Shown here piece after piece: positions 7,128 through 13,311 of a stretch of 15,944 nucleotides of DNA; position 1 is the first letter of the stretch, and each line of letters begins with the position of its first letter. This DNA comes from 66-474 sp964489055 (GTDB taxonomy: Bacteria; Pseudomonadota; Gammaproteobacteria; Xanthomonadales; Rhodanobacteraceae). The notes beneath the pieces were generated by a model. The model was given only the letters and a program-made list of their open reading frames with translations. It was not told where the DNA came from and ran no database searches. Position numbers and translations under genes: made by a program. The DNA is taken from NCBI GenBank assembly GCA_964489055.1, contig CAZAXF010000063.1, forward strand, positions 1-15,944, in the 5' to 3' direction.

Positions 7128-7146
7128 TGGTCGGGGCGGCGGGATT
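7128..7146 (-). pseudogene. tRNA-Pro 3'-end fragment (19 bp)
   Basis: This copies the last 19 bases of the tRNA-Pro gene: the CCA end, the 3' acceptor strand and part of the T stem. The match stops at 7146, after which the sequence is unrelated to tRNA. Together with the preceding terminator it makes a 55-bp exact duplication of 7323-7377. Confidence 0.75.
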
Positions 7147-7167
7147 ACTCGCGCCTTCCTGGCGCTC

Positions 7168-7222
7168 GCCCTCCGGGCCATCGGCTTCGCCGATGTTCGC
7201 TTCGCCATCCATGGCTCCGCAG
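7168..7222 (+). repeat. 55-bp direct repeat, copy 2 (runs into gap)
   Basis: Identical to 6983-7037; the sequence ends at the gap exactly where the repeat is still matching. Confidence 0.85.
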
Positions 7223-7322
7223 NNNNNNNNNNNNNNNNNNNNNNNNNNNNNNNNNNNNNNNNNNNNNNNNNNNNNNNNNNNNNNNNNNNNNNNNNNNNNN
7301 NNNNNNNNNNNNNNNNNNNNNN
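7223..7322. other. Assembly gap (100 N)
   Basis: Exactly 100 Ns, a conventional placeholder length. Matching repeats on both sides suggest that the true missing sequence is about 54 bp. Confidence 0.95.
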
Positions 7323-7356
7323 AACAAAAAACGGGCCTCTTGGGCCCGTTTTTGTT
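7323..7356. terminator. Intrinsic terminator of tRNA-Pro
   Basis: An 11-bp GC-rich stem (ACGGGCC/GGCCCGT core) between an A-run and a T-run, starting two bases past the CCA end of tRNA-Pro. On the minus strand the transcript ends in a U-rich tract, as expected for Rho-independent termination. It may also end the long operon upstream. Confidence 0.85.
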
Positions 7357-7358
7357 AT

Positions 7359-7435
7359 TGGTCGGGGCGGCGGGATTCGAACCCACGACCCCCTGCCCCC
7401 CAGGCAGATGCGCTACCAGGCTGCGCTACGCCCCG
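7359..7435 (-). tRNA. tRNA-Pro (anticodon GGG)
   Basis: A 77-base tRNA with encoded CCA. The acceptor stem CGGGGCG/CGCCCCG is fully paired. The anticodon stem TCTGC/GCAGG encloses the loop CTGGGGG, giving anticodon GGG, which reads CCC and CCU codons. The T arm has GTGGG-TTCGAAT-CCCGC with one G-T wobble. It lies downstream of the merR-like gene on the same strand, 62 bp after that gene's stop codon. Confidence 0.97.
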
Positions 7436-7454
7436 ACCGTTTACCGGAATGTCC

Positions 7455-7460
7455 ATGATA
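7455..7460 (-). promoter_or_regulatory. Candidate -10 element (TATCAT) for tRNA-Pro
   Basis: TATCAT on the minus strand lies 19 bases before the tRNA 5' end and matches five of six bases of the -10 consensus. No good -35 is visible, so readthrough from the upstream operon is the alternative. Confidence 0.35.
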
Positions 7461-7497
7461 ACCGATCACGGGCCGTCGCACGCGCATGCGGCGACAC

Positions 7498-7869
7498 TCA
7501 AATCTTGTGCAGCGGTTCGCGCAGCACCTGCAGCAGCTGTTCCAGCTCCAGCCGCATCTGGTGCACGATCTGGTGCGAGATGGTGGCTTCCATCTTGCCC
7601 TGCTGGCCTTCCAGGCGTGCGCGGGCGCCGGTGATGGTGAAGCCCTGGTCGTACAGCAACGCGCGGATCTGCCGGATCATCAGCACGTCGTGGCGCTGGT
7701 AGTAGCGCCGGTTGCCGCGCCGCTTGACCGGGTTCAGGGCCGGAAACTCCTGCTCCCAATAGCGCAGCACGTGCGGCTTGACCGCACACAGTTCGCTGAC
7801 CTCGCCGATTGTGAAATAACGCTTGGCGGGAATCGGCGGCAGTTCGTTATTGTTGCCCTGATCCAGCAT
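7498..7869 (-). CDS. MerR-family transcriptional regulator
   Basis: A 123-residue protein with an N-terminal winged helix-turn-helix of the MerR type: YFTIGEVSELCAVKPHVLRYWEQEFP at about 18-43, then the wing residues RRGNRRYY (50-57). A short dimerisation helix fills the C-terminal part (about 90-120). It lacks the C-terminal cysteine pattern of metal-sensing MerR proteins. This is the small regulator that follows ihfA in many gammaproteobacteria; its target is not known to me. The start codon lies inside the end of ihfA (23-bp overlap), which implies translational coupling. Probable last protein gene of the operon. Confidence 0.9.
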   Translation of the reverse strand: MLDQGNNNELPPIPAKRYFTIGEVSELCAVKPHVLRYWEQEFPALNPVKRRGNRRYYQRHDVLMIRQIRALLYDQGFTITGARARLEGQQGKMEATISHQIVHQMRLELEQLLQVLREPLHKI

Positions 7870-8149
7870 GGTTCTCGACCCTCAGTTTCAGCTTCTGCCC
7901 GGGACGGAACGTGACGACGCGGCGTGCGGAAATGGGAATTTCCTCGCCGGTCTTCGGGTTTCGTCCGGGTCGCTGATTCTTGTTGCGCAGGTCGAAGTTG
8001 CCGAAACCCGACAACTTGACCGGCTCCCCCTGTTCGAGCGCCTCACGCAACACCTCGAAGAAGGCGTCCACGCACTCCCTGGCTTCCCGCTTGTTCAGGC
8101 CCACGTCGAGAAACAGGCGCTCGGCCATGGCTGCCTTGGTCAGCGTCAT
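7847..8149 (-). CDS. ihfA: Integration host factor subunit alpha
   Basis: A 100-residue DNA-bending protein that pairs with IHF beta and acts at the nucleoid in recombination, replication and transcription. The DNABII fold is clear: MTLTKAAMAERLF at the start, the KLSGFGNF core (45-52), and the beta-arm with RPGRNPKTGE (60-69), whose Pro65 intercalates into DNA in relatives. The ATG at 8149 follows the pheT stop codon after one base and has AGAGG just upstream, inside the end of pheT. The pheT-ihfA linkage is standard in gammaproteobacteria. Confidence 0.97.
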   Translation of the reverse strand: MTLTKAAMAERLFLDVGLNKREARECVDAFFEVLREALEQGEPVKLSGFGNFDLRNKNQRPGRNPKTGEEIPISARRVVTFRPGQKLKLRVENHAGSGQQ

Positions 8150-8150
8150 C

Positions 8151-10541
8151 TCAACCTCTCAATCTGCCCCCAAACTCGCGTTCCAGCAGCGTAACGGCAT
8201 CCGCCACGCAATGGTCGGCGTCCTGATCTGTAAGCGTGCGCGATTCGTCCTGCAAAATCAAGCCGATGGCGAGACTTTTTCGACCTTTGCTTACGCCGGG
8301 GCCCTGAAAACAGTCAAACAGCACCAGTTCGCGCAGCAGCGGGCGCAGGCCCGACCGCAGGCTGTCGGCGATGCGTGACCACGCCAGCGCCTCGTCCACT
8401 TCCACGGCAATGTCGCGCCGGATCGACGGAAAACGCGGCAACGGCGCCACTTGCGGAATGCGCCGCGGGCGCAACGCATCCAGCGCCAGCTCGAACACGA
8501 ACGTCTCGGGCAGGTCGCCCGCGGCCTGCAGCGACGGATGCAGCGCGCCGATCACACCGACTGCCCTGCCGTCGCGCAGGATCCGCGCGCCCCGCCCGGG
8601 GTGCAGCCAGGCCGGAAGGTCGCCGGTCTCGAACGTCCAGGCATCCGGGGCGCCGGTCAAGGCAAGCAGCGCCTCAAGGTCGCCCCTGATGTCGAAGTAA
8701 TCCAGCATCCGCTTCGACTCGCCCCACTGCTCGGCATGCGCACCGCCGCACGCCACCGCCGCGAGCATCGCCGTTTCCACCGGCGCCGCATTGGATTCTT
8801 CCGATTCCGGCATCCCGAACACCACCCCGCTCTCGAACAAACGCACCCGCGCCTGCTGCCGATTGCGGTTGCGGCCCAGCGCGTCCACCAGTCCCGGCAG
8901 CAGCGAGGTGCGCATCACCGCCATCTCCGCCGACAAGGGGTTGGCCAGCGGTACCGCGGCGGCGTCGATTTGCCAGCCGCGCAACGATCCGGGATCGACG
9001 AAGGCGTAGCAGATTGCCTCGTGGTAGCCGCGTGCCGCGAGCGCCGCGCGCAATGCCGGCACCGGCAGTGTCGATTCGTCACTGCGCGGCGCCGGTGGCA
9101 CGCCGGCCGGCAGGCGCGAAGGCACCCGGTCGTAACCGTGGATGCGCGCAACTTCCTCGATCAGGTCTTCCTCGCGCTCGATGTCGAAGCGTCGCGACGG
9201 GGGCGTGATGCGCCAGCCCTCGGCCTGCGCCTCCACCGTCATGTCCAGCGCGGTGAGGATGCGCTCGATTTCGGCATCATCGACGCCGATGCCGAGAACC
9301 CGCGCGATGCGCGCGCGCCGCAACGACACCGGCAGGCGCTGCGGCAGGTGCTCCGGCAGTGCGGCTTCGATGATTTCGCCCGCCTGGCCGCCGGCGATTT
9401 CCAGCAGCAGCGCGGTCGCGCGTTCCATCGCCGCACGCGGCAGTTCCGGATCCACGCCACGCTCGAAGCGGTGCGCGGCATCGGTGGCAAGGCCAAGCCT
9501 GCGCGCCCGGCCCATGATCGCGGCAGGGCTGAAGTGCGCCGATTCCAGGAACACGTCGCGCGTGCCCGCGGTGACGCGTGAATCGTGGCCGCCCATCACC
9601 CCGGCGACCGCCAGCGGCTTGTCGTTGTCGGCGATCAGCAGGAACGATCCGTCGAGCGTCGCGTCACTGCCATCCAGCAGCCGGATGGATTCGCCGGGCT
9701 GCGCGTGCCGCACCACGATGGCTCCCGCCAGCGTGGCCTCGTCGAACGCGTGCATGGGCTGGCCCGTCTCCAGCAGCACGTGATTGGTGACGTCGACCAC
9801 GACATTGACCGGGTGCACGCCCGCGGCACGCAGGCGCTGGGCCATCCAGGCCGGCGTCGTCGCGGTCATGTCGATGCCGCGCACCGCCCGGCCAAGGTAG
9901 CGCGGGCAATCGGCGCCGGCTTCCAGGCGGATTTCCCGCGGCGCCGCAATTGCCGGCGCCACGGCTCGCGGCGCAAACGGCTTCGCGCGCGTACCGAACT
10001 CGGCGGCAACCTCGGACGCCAGTCCCAGCATGCCCAGGCAGTCGCCGCGATTGGGGGTCAGGCTCAACTCGATGCAGGCATCGGGCAACCCGAGGTATTC
10101 GGCCAGCGGACGCCCGACCGGTGCGTCGCCGGGCAATTCCATCAGCCCGGACGCGTCACTGCCGATGCCAAGCTCCTTCACCGAGCACAACATGCCGCGC
10201 GACTCCACGCCACGCAGTACGGCGGCCTTGATGGTGATGCCTCCGGGCAGCCTCGCCCCCGGCGTGGCCAGCGGCGCGACCAGTCCCGCACGCGCATTGG
10301 GCGCGCCGCACACGATCTGCACTTCACCGTCGCCGGCATCGACGCGGCACACGCGCAGGCGATCGGCGTCGGGATGCGCCTCGCAGCCGACGATGCGCGC
10401 GACCACCACGCCATCCAGTGCAGCACCCAACGGCTGGTCCGACTCGACCTCCAGCCCGGACACCGTCAACCGCTCGACCAGTGCGGCATGGTCGCCGGGA
10501 ATATCGACAAGCTCGCGCAGCCAGTTTTCGGAGAATTTCAT
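8151..10541 (-). CDS. pheT: Phenylalanyl-tRNA synthetase beta subunit
   Basis: A 796-residue subunit of the cytosolic alpha2-beta2 enzyme that charges tRNA-Phe. Domains in order are the N-terminal part, an OB-fold tRNA-binding insertion (about 39-148, VARIVGCEAHPDADRLRVC), B3/B4 editing domain (about 213-382), B5 (about 401-475), the catalytic-like core, and the C-terminal anticodon-binding ferredoxin-like domain (about 703-796, PLPRFPSIRRDIAVEV). The full length agrees with the family. The start MKFSENWLRELV fits the E. coli protein, but the bases before the ATG (GTATCCTC) show no Shine-Dalgarno sequence. The ATG overlaps the TGA of a 66-codon linker frame, so initiation probably depends on coupling. 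The gap to pheS is 193 bp, far wider than usual. Confidence 0.97.
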   Translation of the reverse strand: MKFSENWLRELVDIPGDHAALVERLTVSGLEVESDQPLGAALDGVVVARIVGCEAHPDADRLRVCRVDAGDGEVQIVCGAPNARAGLVAPLATPGARLPGGITIKAAVLRGVESRGMLCSVKELGIGSDASGLMELPGDAPVGRPLAEYLGLPDACIELSLTPNRGDCLGMLGLASEVAAEFGTRAKPFAPRAVAPAIAAPREIRLEAGADCPRYLGRAVRGIDMTATTPAWMAQRLRAAGVHPVNVVVDVTNHVLLETGQPMHAFDEATLAGAIVVRHAQPGESIRLLDGSDATLDGSFLLIADNDKPLAVAGVMGGHDSRVTAGTRDVFLESAHFSPAAIMGRARRLGLATDAAHRFERGVDPELPRAAMERATALLLEIAGGQAGEIIEAALPEHLPQRLPVSLRRARIARVLGIGVDDAEIERILTALDMTVEAQAEGWRITPPSRRFDIEREEDLIEEVARIHGYDRVPSRLPAGVPPAPRSDESTLPVPALRAALAARGYHEAICYAFVDPGSLRGWQIDAAAVPLANPLSAEMAVMRTSLLPGLVDALGRNRNRQQARVRLFESGVVFGMPESEESNAAPVETAMLAAVACGGAHAEQWGESKRMLDYFDIRGDLEALLALTGAPDAWTFETGDLPAWLHPGRGARILRDGRAVGVIGALHPSLQAAGDLPETFVFELALDALRPRRIPQVAPLPRFPSIRRDIAVEVDEALAWSRIADSLRSGLRPLLRELVLFDCFQGPGVSKGRKSLAIGLILQDESRTLTDQDADHCVADAVTLLEREFGGRLRG

Positions 10542-10738
10542 GAGGATACGGGGACCGGGGACCGGGGACCGGGGACCCGATGGTGGCCAGGATCGAGGAT
10601 TGGGTAGGTGCCGATCGTGTACGCCGTACCGGTTGAACGAGTTGGGTCGAGTTCGGTGAGCCCGGCTCCTGGACAGCGCAGGGGGTCAGGCTGCCTGCCC
10701 GGTCCCCGGTCCCTGGTCCCTGGTCCCGCCCGCATCAT
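10538..10738 (-). CDS. Linker ORF filling the pheS-pheT spacer (66 codons, hypothetical)
   Basis: This frame starts with an ATG overlapping the pheS TGA (ATGA) and ends with a TGA overlapping the pheT ATG (again ATGA), so it exactly bridges the spacer. The product is rich in Pro, Gly and Arg and resembles no family I know. Its two ends are translations of 7-bp repeats. A protein function is doubtful; a role in carrying ribosomes from pheS to pheT is plausible, because pheT has no visible Shine-Dalgarno sequence. It could also be an accident of a repeat insertion. Confidence 0.4.
   Translation of the reverse strand: MMRAGPGTRDRGPGRQPDPLRCPGAGLTELDPTRSTGTAYTIGTYPILDPGHHRVPGPRSPVPVSS
10550..10577 (+). 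repeat. Heptamer repeats GGGGACC x4 before pheT
   Basis: Four exact 7-bp units lie 8 bases upstream of the pheT start codon. On the plus strand they are a G4N3 quadruplex motif; in the pheT mRNA they are C-rich. They are inverted relative to the repeat at 10698-10727. Confidence 0.9.
10698..10727 (-). repeat. Heptamer repeats after pheS (inverted copy)
   Basis: On the minus strand this reads as GGGACC units separated by A or G, starting 7 bases after the pheS stop codon. The mRNA would carry a G3N4-type quadruplex motif here. Sixteen bases (GGGACCGGGGACCGGG) are perfectly complementary to the repeat next to pheT. Confidence 0.9.
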
Positions 10739-11730
10739 GCGAACTGCCCCAGGAAACGCACGTCGTTCTCGAAAAACGCCCGCAGGTCGGTAACGCCGTA
10801 GCGCAACATTGCAAGGCGATCGACGCCCATGCCGAATGCGAAGCCGGTATGGCGCTCGGGATCGATCCCGCAGTTGACCAGCACGTTGGGGTGCACCATG
10901 CCGCAGCCGAGCACTTCCAGCCAGCGCGCACCGCCGTCGGGATGTTCCCAGCGGATGTCGACTTCGGCCGAGGGCTCGGTGAACGGGAAGTAGCTGGGCC
11001 GGAAACGCATCGCCAGGGCGCGCCCGAAGAACGCGGCCACGAAGGCTTCCAGCGTGCCCTTGAGGTCGGCGAAGGTCGCCGAATCATCCACCAGCAGGCC
11101 TTCGACCTGGTGGAACATCGGTGAATGGGTCTGGTCCGAATCGCTGCGGTACACCTTGCCCGGCGCGATGATCCGGACCGGCGGCGTGGCGCCCTGCAGG
11201 GTGCGGATCTGCACCGGCGAGGTGTGCGTGCGCAGCATGCGCCCGTCGGCAAAGTAGAAGGTGTCGTGCATCGCGCGCGCAGGGTGGTGCGCGGGAAAGT
11301 TCAGGGCCTCGAAGTTGTACCAGTCGTCCTCGATCTCGGGGCCCTCGGCGACGCTGTAGCCGAGCTGAGCGAAAATCGCCTCGATCCGCTCGAAGGTCCG
11401 CGTGACCGGGTGGATCGTGCCGCGGCCGCCATTGCGTCCCGGCAGGCTGACGTCGATGCCCTCGGAAGCAAGCCGCCGTTCCAGCACCGCGCCCTCCAGC
11501 GTGACGCGGCGCGCCGCGATCGCCTCGGCAAGCCGGTCCTTGGCGGCATTGACCTGGGCACCGCGCGCCCGGCGCTGCTCCGGCGGCAGTTTTCCTAGCG
11601 CCTTCAGCTCCCGGGTGAGCGCGCCGTTCTTCCCCAGCAGCGCGACGCGTTGCGCTTCCAGGGCTTCGGGCGTCGCGGCCGCCGCCACGTCCGCCAGCGC
11701 ATTTTCCAGCAACTTGTCCAGTTCACTCAT
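10735..11730 (-). CDS. pheS: Phenylalanyl-tRNA synthetase alpha subunit
   Basis: A 331-residue class II synthetase subunit carrying the active site. The N-terminal coiled coil (about 1-90) binds tRNA. The catalytic domain shows motif 1 near GYSVAEGPEIE (124-134), motif 2 in PGKVYRSDSDQTHSPMFHQ (190-208), and motif 3 in GFAFGMGVDRLAMLRYG (296-312). A298 matches the E. coli Ala that limits the size of the amino acid side chain. I chose the ATG at 11730, which gives the family's usual length and the MSELDKLLENAL start. An in-frame ATG at 11787 would add 19 residues encoded by a hairpin region. The stop codon overlaps the ATG of the linker frame. Confidence 0.97.
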   Translation of the reverse strand: MSELDKLLENALADVAAAATPEALEAQRVALLGKNGALTRELKALGKLPPEQRRARGAQVNAAKDRLAEAIAARRVTLEGAVLERRLASEGIDVSLPGRNGGRGTIHPVTRTFERIEAIFAQLGYSVAEGPEIEDDWYNFEALNFPAHHPARAMHDTFYFADGRMLRTHTSPVQIRTLQGATPPVRIIAPGKVYRSDSDQTHSPMFHQVEGLLVDDSATFADLKGTLEAFVAAFFGRALAMRFRPSYFPFTEPSAEVDIRWEHPDGGARWLEVLGCGMVHPNVLVNCGIDPERHTGFAFGMGVDRLAMLRYGVTDLRAFFENDVRFLGQFA

Positions 11731-11794
11731 GGCGCATCCCGAACGTGAATGTGGGGAAGGACCTGCGCCCTTCCCCACACACTGCATCCATCAT
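11723..11794 (-). CDS. Candidate leader peptide ORF upstream of pheS (23 codons)
   Basis: The frame begins with two ATG codons and ends in a TGA inside the start of pheS, overlapping it by 8 bp. Its C-terminal half contains three Phe codons (all TTC) within six codons. E. coli has a Phe-rich leader peptide gene (pheM) at the same place, which controls pheST by attenuation. No clear Shine-Dalgarno sequence precedes this frame, and the Phe codons overlap the 3' arm of the only hairpin, so the resemblance may be chance. Confidence 0.3.
   Translation of the reverse strand: MMDAVCGEGRRSFPTFTFGMRHE
11750..11779 (-). promoter_or_regulatory. 11-bp perfect hairpin in the rplT-pheS spacer
   Basis: TGTGGGGAAGG and CCTTCCCCACA pair perfectly around an 8-base loop, 19 bases before the pheS ATG. 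No U-run follows, so it is not a classical terminator. It could be a processing, attenuation or translation-control element in the mRNA. Confidence 0.6.
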
Positions 11795-11814
11795 CGCGGG
11801 GCAACGACGGCTGG

Positions 11815-12600
11815 TCAGGCGGAACGGCCGCCCTTGAGCTTGTGCTGCAATGCGTCCAGCTCGTCGAACTTGCCGTCGGCAGCCAGCTTCGATTGTTCGG
11901 GCCAGGTACCCGGATCGTGCGACGCGAAATGGCTGCCGGCCGCGTGCAGGATCTCGCCGAGACGTTCGGTCGTGGTGTCGGCCAGGACCGCGAAGGTGTG
12001 GATGCCTTCGGCGTGCAGCAGCTCGGCGATTTTCGGTCCGATGCCCTCGATGCGGGTCAGGTCATCCTTTCCGGACTTGCCGGTGGCCTTGCTCTTGCTG
12101 TCCGCCGCCTTGCCGCCCGACGGCTCGCCTGCAGGCGCCTTCTTCGCGGCCGCGGCAGGTGCAGCCTCGGCCTTCTTCGGCTTGCCGGCCGGTCCGGCCG
12201 CTGCCGGGGCCACTTCAGGCTGCGCCGGAATCGGCGCGGGCTTTTCACCCAATGCCTCGCGGGCCTTGTTGGCGATGGTGCCGAACGCTGCGATGTCATG
12301 CACCGCCAGGTCGGCCAGCACCTTGCGATCAACGGTGACGCCGGCCTTGCCCAGGCCCGCGATCATGCGGCTGTAGGACAGCCCGAACTGGCGCGCGCCG
12401 GCATTGATGCGCACGATCCACAGTGCGCGGAACTGGCGCTTGCGCTGCTTGCGACCGATGTATGCGTACTGGTCGGCCTTGATGACCGCCTGCTTGGCGA
12501 CGCGATAGACCTTGCGCCGCGCGTTGTAGTAGCCCTTGGCGGCCTTCAGGACTTTCTTGTGACGCGCACGCCCGGTGACGCCACGCTTGACTCGTGCCAT
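11815..12600 (-). CDS. rplT: Ribosomal protein L20 with C-terminal helix-hairpin-helix extension
   Basis: A 261-residue protein, more than twice the usual L20 length (about 118). Residues 1-118 are a complete L20 (MARVKRGVTGRARHKKVLKA to FGTIANKAREAL), which binds 23S rRNA early in large-subunit assembly. Residues 119-178 are a Pro/Ala/Lys-rich linker. Residues 179-259 are a helix-hairpin-helix-type domain: DDLTRIEGIGPKIAELL (GIGP hairpin at 186-189), HAEGIHTFAVLA, then the characteristic end WPEQSKLAADGKFDELDALQ. I recognise this domain as a C-terminal module in other bacterial proteins. The frame is open throughout with no sign of a frameshift. The ATG at 12600 has GGAGG seven bases upstream and lies 15 bp after the rpmI stop codon. 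Confidence 0.95.
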   Translation of the reverse strand: MARVKRGVTGRARHKKVLKAAKGYYNARRKVYRVAKQAVIKADQYAYIGRKQRKRQFRALWIVRINAGARQFGLSYSRMIAGLGKAGVTVDRKVLADLAVHDIAAFGTIANKAREALGEKPAPIPAQPEVAPAAAGPAGKPKKAEAAPAAAAKKAPAGEPSGGKAADSKSKATGKSGKDDLTRIEGIGPKIAELLHAEGIHTFAVLADTTTERLGEILHAAGSHFASHDPGTWPEQSKLAADGKFDELDALQHKLKGGRSA

Positions 12601-12615
12601 GGTGGTGTCCTCCGC

Positions 12616-12813
12616 TCAGACGTAGGGCAGCATGCGCGCGACACGCCTGGTGTCGGACTCATGCACGTGGTTGGGGGCGCGCAGACGGCGTTTGCGCTTG
12701 GTCGACTTCTTGGTGAGGATGTGCGACCGGAATGCGCGGCCGGCCTTGAACCTGCCGCTCGCGGTCTTGCGGAACCGCTTGGCGGCCCCGCGGTTGGTCT
12801 TGATCTTTGGCAT
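12616..12813 (-). CDS. rpmI: Ribosomal protein L35
   Basis: A 65-residue basic protein of the large ribosomal subunit, the same length as E. coli L35. It begins MPKIKTNRGAAKRFRKTASG, contains the basic run TKKSTKRKRRLR, and ends in the family's MLPYV. The ATG at 12813 has GGAG eight bases upstream. An open frame continues upstream to 13023, but that part translates repeat DNA and is not L35. rplT follows after 15 bp. In E. coli the region before rpmI holds the mRNA site through which L20 represses both genes; here the equivalent region is interrupted by repeats. Confidence 0.97.
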   Translation of the reverse strand: MPKIKTNRGAAKRFRKTASGRFKAGRAFRSHILTKKSTKRKRRLRAPNHVHESDTRRVARMLPYV

Positions 12814-13109
12814 GGTTGCCACTCCGTTTTCGGTTTTGGTGACTGGCGCGGGCGGCGATCGCTCGATCGCACTTTCCATCCATGCCCTTGCCGGCTTGTT
12901 GTGACCGGAATCCGGTCGAGTCACCACCGCTCCGCGGTGGCTTGGTCCCCTGCCCCCAACAATGAAACCGTTGCGGGAGAAGAAAGTTGGTTTTGCTCCC
13001 TCTCCCCCGTGCGCTTTCTGCACGGGGGAGAGGATCGGGGTGAGGGGGCTTGACCCTCACGCTGCCGAAACGCTTCGACAACCTGGGGGGCTTTCCCCCT
13101 CACCCTTTG

Positions 13110-13148
13110 CCCTCTCCCCCGAACGATGGAGCCGTTCGGGGGAGAGGG
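13110..13148. repeat. Type B hairpin, copy 1 (16-bp perfect stem)
   Basis: CCCTCTCCCCCGAACG pairs perfectly with CGTTCGGGGGAGAGGG around ATGGAGC. Confidence 0.85.
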
Positions 13149-13272
13149 AAGTTGGTTTTGCTCCCTCTCCACCGTGCGCTTTCTGCACGGGGGAGAGGGT
13201 TGGGGTGAGGGGGCTGGCCCGCGCGTCGCCGAATCGTCTCGACAACTTGAGGGATTTCCCCCTCACCCTTTG

Positions 13273-13311
13273 CCCTCTCCCCCAAACGATGGAGCCGTTT
13301 GGGGGAGAGGG
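13273..13311. repeat. Type B hairpin, copy 2 (16-bp perfect stem)
   Basis: Same as copy 1 except that one G-C pair is A-T: the left arm has CCAAACG and the right arm CGTTTGG. This two-sided change preserves pairing. Confidence 0.85.

Larger units (their letters stand above)
6868..7358. other. Repeat-rich noncoding region with an assembly gap
   Basis: The 491 bases after serA hold eight 7-bp repeats, a 55-bp block present twice (6983-7037 and 7168-7222), a 13-bp perfect hairpin, two copies of a terminator, a copy of the tRNA-Pro 3' end, and 100 Ns. Frames crossing this region are low-complexity translations of repeats; I see no credible gene. Confidence 0.75.
12950..13311. repeat. Tandem array of CCCTCTCC/GGGAGAGG hairpins, 165-bp period
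   Basis: The order is B'-A-B-A-B. Type A is a stem CTCTCCCCCGTGC/GCACGGGGGAGAG with loop GCTTTCT (12999-13033, and 13162-13199 with one mismatch). Type B is a 16-bp stem beginning CCCTCTCCCCC with loop ATGGAGC (13110-13148 and 13273-13311). B' (12950-12984) is a decayed B. The AGTTGGTTTTGCTCCCTCTCC junction recurs 165 bp apart. Such dispersed intergenic palindromes are common in xanthomonads. Confidence 0.85.

Noticed and set aside
6864..7634. Open frames running across the N gap
   Set aside because: They translate noncoding repeats, unknown bases and the antisense of the tRNA and merR genes.
10538..10738. Linker frame as a genuine functional small protein
   Set aside because: Its ends are repeat translations and the middle matches no known family; I keep it only as a probable coupling frame.
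12855..12870. GCGATCGC palindrome as a HIP1-like element
   Set aside because: One occurrence in a GC-rich genome is no evidence; it is listed only as part of a small hairpin.
12814..13023. In-frame N-terminal extension of L35 back to 13023
   Set aside because: L35 is complete from 12813 with its own ribosome-binding site; the extension translates hairpin repeats.
12950..13311. CRISPR-like array
   Set aside because: The units are long palindromes with a 165-bp period and similar sequence between them; there are no short identical repeats with unique spacers and no cas genes.
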